Shown: piece after piece, positions 60,457 to 64,000 of the stretch
Layout: each line of letters opens with the position of its first letter
How positions within the stretch are numbered: the first letter of the stretch is position 1
Assembly: GCA_001189495.1 (NCBI GenBank)
Contig: CP012068.1
Span: forward strand, 1 to 64,000
Length of the DNA: 64,000 nucleotides
Source of the DNA: Eubacterium sulci ATCC 35585
GTDB taxonomy: Bacteria > Bacillota > Clostridia > Peptostreptococcales > Anaerovoracaceae
Reading direction: 5' to 3'
Program-made: the position numbers and the translations under genes
Notes under the pieces: generated by a model
What the model was told of the DNA's origin: nothing
Databases searched by the model: none
What the model saw: only the letters and a program-made list of their open reading frames with translations

Positions 60457-60816
60457 ATGTTTTGCTTTAATCATTTTAATTTCAATGTTTTAGATCTACA
60501 GCGCAGTCTTGAGTTCTACGACAAGGCACTTGGCCTAAAGCCTGTTCGCGAAAAGCACGGAGAGGACTTCACTCTAGTCTATCTCGGTGATGAAAAGACC
60601 GGCTTTCAGCTAGAGCTTACATACATGCACGACCGTAAAGAGCCTTACGATTTGGGAGAAATAGAGTATCATCTTGCTATGACGACTGATGACATGGAAG
60701 CATCTAGAAGGCTTCACGAGGAGCTTGGATGCATTTGCTTTGTTAATGAGGATATGGGAATCTATTTTATCGAAGATCCGGATGGGTACTGGATTGAGGT
60801 AGTCCCAGAAAAATAG
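60457..60816 (+). CDS. gloA: Glyoxalase I-like VOC-fold protein
   Basis: The 119-residue protein has the paired beta-alpha-beta-beta-beta units of the glyoxalase/VOC superfamily. It begins FCFNHFNFNVLDLQRSLEFY (His near residue 6), with LQLEL-type GFQLELTYMHDR (Glu) and a closing EDPDGYWIEVVPEK (Glu). These positions match the metal ligands of lactoylglutathione lyase, which detoxifies methylglyoxal. Whether glutathione or another thiol is used cannot be told. The ATG follows ATAGGAGAGAAATC, 33 bp after the carboxypeptidase. Confidence 0.85.
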   Translation: MFCFNHFNFNVLDLQRSLEFYDKALGLKPVREKHGEDFTLVYLGDEKTGFQLELTYMHDRKEPYDLGEIEYHLAMTTDDMEASRRLHEELGCICFVNEDMGIYFIEDPDGYWIEVVPEK

Positions 60817-60873
60817 CAAGTCCAAGAAAATATAAACTTGCAAACTATAAATCATTCGTCGATTGGAGAAAAA

Positions 60874-61749
60874 ATGAGAATTAAAAAACCCAAAAATCAT
60901 ATACTAAATCCATTATTCCAATTTCTTGCCGTTACATTCGGTGCCGTTCTCTTTGCGATAAACCTCCGCACCTTTATCCCTGCTGGAGGCCTTTATCCGA
61001 GTGGCTTTTCTGGAATTGCAATTCTTATTCAAAGGATTTGTGACAAGTACTTTGGGCTTGGCATCCCGTTCACAGCCCTATACATTCCGATAAACCTTAT
61101 TCCTATCTACATAGGCTTTAAGTATATCGGCAAAAGGTTTACACTTTACAGCCTCTATGTAATCACACTAACCAGTATTTTGACCGATACCATTCCAAAG
61201 TTTGTCATTACAGATGATATGCTTTTGATCTCAGTATTCGGTGGTATTCTAAATGGACTTGCAGTTGTCGTTACACTTCTCGCTGGTGCAAGTGGTGGCG
61301 GTATGGACTTCATATCGATATTTATGTCAGAGCGTAAGGGCAAGGATGCATGGAATTTGATACTGCTTACAAACTCTGTTATTCTGCTTACTGCGGGTTT
61401 TCTTTTCGGCTTCGAAAAGGCTTTATACTCAATCATATTCCAGTACTGTAACACGCAGATTATCAAGTTTTTCTATAAGCGCTACCAGAAGCATACTCTG
61501 CTCATCATCACCGATAAAACTCAGGAGATTTACGAGCAGATCCGCATCATGACACACCACGATGCAACCCTATTTGTCGGTACGGGATGCTACGAGGGCG
61601 CCGAAAGAAAGATGCTTTACTCGGTTGTAAGTAGCGATCAGGTTTCAACTGTAATTAAAATCATAAAGGAAATAGATCCTAAGGCCTTCATAAACTCTCT
61701 CAAGACTGAGGAGCTAAGTGGCAGGTTCTATAAACAAAAGAAGAGATAA
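60874..61749 (+). CDS. YitT-family membrane protein
   Basis: The protein (about 291 residues) has five to six membrane spans in the first 190 residues (LFQFLAVTFGAVLFAINLRTF in part, GGLYPSGFSGIAILIQRI, VTLLAGASGGGMDFISIFMS), followed by a soluble DUF2179 domain (about 200-290, with HHDATLFVGTGCYEGAERKM). That is the YitT layout; the function is unknown. I start at ATG 60874 (MRIKKPKN), with TTGGAGAAAAA upstream, rather than 60838. It ends the plus-strand run with a terminator. Confidence 0.9.
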   Translation: MRIKKPKNHILNPLFQFLAVTFGAVLFAINLRTFIPAGGLYPSGFSGIAILIQRICDKYFGLGIPFTALYIPINLIPIYIGFKYIGKRFTLYSLYVITLTSILTDTIPKFVITDDMLLISVFGGILNGLAVVVTLLAGASGGGMDFISIFMSERKGKDAWNLILLTNSVILLTAGFLFGFEKALYSIIFQYCNTQIIKFFYKRYQKHTLLIITDKTQEIYEQIRIMTHHDATLFVGTGCYEGAERKMLYSVVSSDQVSTVIKIIKEIDPKAFINSLKTEELSGRFYKQKKR

Positions 61750-61752
61750 GTA

Positions 61753-61783
61753 AAAGACGAGGGCCAGTGGTTCTCGTCTTTTT
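61753..61783 (+). terminator. Intrinsic terminator after the YitT gene
   Basis: AAAGACGAG (61753-61761) and CTCGTCTTT (61773-61781) form a perfect 9-bp stem with an 11-base loop, followed by a T-run. Confidence 0.85.
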
Positions 61784-61909
61784 GATTTGATGGAAATTAT
61801 ATATATTATTAAATTTAGGCTTGATTCTCCCCCACGAAGAGTTATTATATAATTAAGAATAATTAAATACGGTTCTTGGATGTGATTTTATGTATGCGAG
61901 GTACTTGTC

Positions 61910-62374
61910 ATGAACACGGAAAAAATCGTAAAATACATGTTTTATTCACTGTCAGCGGTGATATTCAGCATACTGATATTAACATACTCTACAATCAAGC
62001 AATATATTGCATGTTTATGGATTGGGGATATTCTGGAATTCATATATAAGCATTGTTTCGTTTATATGTCAATACTTTATATGTTCATCTTATCAATGCA
62101 TTTTATGTATCGCTACCGAAAATATAAAACTATGGAAAATATAAATACCTATATTTCTGCAAGGAAAACCTTGGTTATAACTTCTCTAATTGCGCTGGAT
62201 TTAAATGTATTTACATTCGCATTCGTTGTATATGCCATGTATCACCCTGAACTCTCGCTTCCGATACCTTTTGACCCTGACATTTTGTTCATATCGTGTT
62301 TTATCTCTATAATAGCCTGGGGCATTTCTTTAGTCATGGTTATATGCAGTTATTTTATAGTAAGGAGGAAATAG
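61910..62374 (+). CDS. Four-span membrane protein of unknown function
   Basis: The 154-residue protein has four predicted spans (about 10-30, 48-66, 86-108 and 124-149), VIFSILILTYSTIKQYIACL and FISCFISIIAWGISLVMVIC among them. A basic YRYRKYK loop follows span two, and there is a proline-rich turn (HPELSLPIPFDPD) before span four. No family is recognised. The ATG at 61910 has only GAGGTACTTGTC before it, a modest site. Four bases after its stop, an unrelated exported protein begins on the same transcript. Confidence 0.6.
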   Translation: MNTEKIVKYMFYSLSAVIFSILILTYSTIKQYIACLWIGDILEFIYKHCFVYMSILYMFILSMHFMYRYRKYKTMENINTYISARKTLVITSLIALDLNVFTFAFVVYAMYHPELSLPIPFDPDILFISCFISIIAWGISLVMVICSYFIVRRK

Positions 62375-62377
62375 GTC

Positions 62378-63202
62378 ATGAGAAACAAAGCAAAGATATT
62401 CTCTATAGCTTTAGTCCTTGTAATTGCAGCTATCTTAATCTTTGTCTTTTATAGCAAGCCTTCGAAGGCCAAAGTCGCAAACAATTTTCGCGAAGACTAC
62501 CTCAAGATTTCTATGAAGGCAATTCAAACAAATCCTGAGCTTGTCACTGTCAGTAAGAAGGATAAAAATGGCGAATTTAAGGATATAACCGCTAAATTCT
62601 ATATCGATTACATAACGGATATTCAGGAAGGTAAGTTTAACAAGGCTCTAAAACTACTTTCCGATGAGGATAATTATGATATCTACTTTGAAAGTGGGCA
62701 CACTGACCTGAAGCCTCTTTTGGTAGAATTTCGCGATGGCTATGAAGAGGCGGGAATCGGGAGAATCTTTCAATATATCCGCGAGGCAAAGGAACAAAAT
62801 CTAAAGCCGGTAAAGCTTAGTGAAGAGGAGGAAGCAATAAAAAATTTTGCTCATGTTGTTTTTAACTTTAACTACAAGGACAGATACACAAAGTACATAG
62901 ATAATAAAGACAAATACTATGAGCAATTTAAAGATGTTGCAACGAAAAACTGCATAGAGATGATGAAGCTTGAGCATTTTCCTTATGAGATTGAGGAAAT
63001 ATACGGTGCAGATAAAAAATCCAGTGTATTCATCAAAGTTAAGCCAGGCCCAGGTGGTGACTACATCGCTATAAGCTACCAGTTGCGAGACGGTACGGTT
63101 TATAAAATGACTCAAATCTTCGAAGCAAAGTGTAAAAAGGTTAATGGTAAGATGCTTGTAGACGAATTCCACGAGCTTAGTACGGTTTGGAATGAGCTAT
63201 AA
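62378..63202 (+). CDS. Signal-anchored exported protein of unknown function
   Basis: The 274-residue protein has one N-terminal span (about 7-25, IALVLVIAAILIFVFYS) and then about 245 residues that should lie outside the membrane. That part is rich in Lys, Glu and Phe (LSEEEEAIKNFAHVVFNFNY, VFIKVKPGPGGDYIAISYQL, IFEAKCKKVNGKMLVDEF). The end has an NTF2- or DUF4878-like feel (beta strands with a final helix), but I cannot name a family. The ATG follows AAGGAGGAAATAGGTC. It is coupled to the four-span protein upstream. Confidence 0.6.
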   Translation: MRNKAKIFSIALVLVIAAILIFVFYSKPSKAKVANNFREDYLKISMKAIQTNPELVTVSKKDKNGEFKDITAKFYIDYITDIQEGKFNKALKLLSDEDNYDIYFESGHTDLKPLLVEFRDGYEEAGIGRIFQYIREAKEQNLKPVKLSEEEEAIKNFAHVVFNFNYKDRYTKYIDNKDKYYEQFKDVATKNCIEMMKLEHFPYEIEEIYGADKKSSVFIKVKPGPGGDYIAISYQLRDGTVYKMTQIFEAKCKKVNGKMLVDEFHELSTVWNEL

Positions 63203-63215
63203 AGCAAGAAACACG

Positions 63216-63242
63216 AAAAGGAGAGCAAACACTCTCCTTTTT
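63216..63242. terminator. Bidirectional intrinsic terminator
   Basis: AAAAGGAGAG (63216-63225) and CTCTCCTTTT (63232-63241) pair perfectly around a 6-base loop, with T-runs on both strands. It serves the exported-protein gene and the converging methyltransferase gene. Confidence 0.85.
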
Positions 63243-63314
63243 GAGTACTATAAATTATTAGTTGCCGATGCATTCTTATGTCACTATACGCTAATATTGA
63301 ATAATAATGTGTCA

Positions 63315-64000
63315 TTAGGCTTGGGAAAGCACGAACAAGTAATCTGGTACATGCTTACATCTAGCCAGTGATTTATTCAATTCTATTACTTCATCTGAAA
63401 CTGTAGGCTCTTTTACTTGCACTATGTGGAATCCTGCTTTTACAAGAGCATTTATTATATCGCTAAATGTTCTATGATACTTTACAACATTTTCGACAAG
63501 CCAATATACATTTCTTTTTCCAGACTCTGGGTAATCCTCAACTACCATGCCCTTTACTACATTATCTATATCTGTTTGCCATGTAACGCCTTTTTTGGTA
63601 GCAGTAAAAATTGGATGCTCCTGGGAGAATAAGAAGATTCCATCCTTATTTAAAATTTTCTTTACATCTTTACATAGCTTTTCGAAGTCTTTTACGTAAT
63701 GAACTGCAAGAGAGCTTACAACAACATCAAAAGTTTCGTTTAGTTCATCAAGCTTTCCCATATCCAAAATACCAAACTCGATATTACTAAACTGTGAGCA
63801 TTCTGATTTTGCAACATCTAGCATCTTAGATGAAATATCTATTCCCTTAACATAGCTTGCTCCCATTTCTGAGTAAATTTTACACCACTCTCCATAACCA
63901 CATCCTAGGTCTAATACTTTTTTCCCTTTCAGATCTGGAAGAAGCGAAAGTAATTCTGGCTTTTCTTCTAGGTTATTTGCGCTATTGCTTTTATTTCTAA
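63315..64000 (-). CDS. Class I SAM-dependent methyltransferase (5' end beyond the window)
   Basis: The frame is open from the window edge to the stop at 63315. The SAM motif I is KKVLDLGCGYGEWCKIYSEM (about 63860-63925), followed by the acidic end of strand two in VKGIDISSKMLDVA, motif II DVVVSSLAVHYVKDFEKLC and FLFSQEHPIF. This is the UbiE/BioC-like class of small-molecule methyltransferases. The ATG at 63866 lies after motif I, so it cannot be the true start; the N-terminus is outside the window. The end of the protein (KSLARCKHVPDYLFVLSQA) is complete. Confidence 0.85.
   Translation of the reverse strand, partial: RNKSNSANNLEEKPELLSLLPDLKGKKVLDLGCGYGEWCKIYSEMGASYVKGIDISSKMLDVAKSECSQFSNIEFGILDMGKLDELNETFDVVVSSLAVHYVKDFEKLCKDVKKILNKDGIFLFSQEHPIFTATKKGVTWQTDIDNVVKGMVVEDYPESGKRNVYWLVENVVKYHRTFSDIINALVKAGFHIVQVKEPTVSDEVIELNKSLARCKHVPDYLFVLSQA

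Overview
The window is about 64 kb of one chromosome from a low-to-moderate GC anaerobic Firmicute. Evidence is the operon synteny (greA-lysS; rpmE-prmC-DUF1385-rho; prfA-ywlC-rpiB-upp), strong AGGAGG-type ribosome binding sites, an oxygen-independent (cbi-type) cobalamin pathway, [FeFe]-hydrogenase maturases and amino-acid/peptide fermentation genes. An amino-acid-fermenting member of the Clostridia (for example the Eubacterium/Mogibacterium side of the order) fits best; this is an inference, not a taxonomic assignment.

Layout. 1-9.1 kb (minus strand): housekeeping genes lysS (partial), greA, a 1210-residue protein made of two complete acyl-CoA synthetases, tyrS, upp, rpiB, ywlC and prfA. 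9.2-23.0 kb (minus): a 13-gene cobalamin operon. It starts from a promoter built of a 15-bp tandem repeat, continues through a textbook cobalamin riboswitch, and then encodes a lipoprotein cobaltochelatase (CbiK-like), a membrane-anchored exported partner, and cbiD-F-G-H-J-ET-A-B-cobD-cbiP-cbiC, ending in a terminator at 9.2 kb. The only large gap in the operon (cbiB to cobD) holds a decayed tRNA-Arg(CCT)-like sequence and three copies of a short repeat, next to a GC-rich patch in cbiB. 23.1-28.9 kb (minus): rpmE, a DUF3784 protein, prmC, a DUF1385 protein, rho and asnS.

29-32.3 kb: two paralogous small membrane proteins, a 27-residue single-span peptide and a divergent mini site-2-protease-like protein, followed by a complete IS1182-family insertion sequence that landed in the terminator between this locus and pta. 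32.3-37.1 kb (minus): pta and the overlapping maturase genes hydE-hydG-hydF. 37.2-40.8 kb: a patchwork of small accessory genes on both strands (PH-like membrane protein, CxxC protein, single-domain ppGpp-hydrolase-like HD protein, Ltp-like repeat protein, bacterial PH-domain protein, small HTH regulator) ending at tRNA-Thr(CGT). 41-49 kb (minus): addB, tex and a three-gene polar amino-acid ABC transporter.

49.2-61.8 kb (mostly plus) is an amino-acid and peptide catabolism region: two RocB-like M20 peptidases, an amidohydrolase, an alanine/glycine:sodium symporter, a small membrane protein, arginine deiminase (minus), type I asparaginase, an M32 carboxypeptidase, a glyoxalase-fold protein and a YitT-type membrane protein. 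61.9-64 kb has two unrecognised membrane/exported proteins and a SAM methyltransferase cut by the window edge.

Together the genes describe an anaerobe that takes up and breaks down peptides and amino acids, makes ATP through phosphotransacetylase, disposes of electrons through [FeFe] hydrogenase (structural gene not here) and makes most of its own corrin ring. The items most worth follow-up are the exported cobaltochelatase pair under the B12 riboswitch, the mini-S2P/small-peptide locus, the tRNA remnant with repeats inside the cob operon, the AddB without a Walker A motif, the paired RocB-like locus, the fused acyl-CoA synthetase and the insertion sequence in a terminator palindrome.
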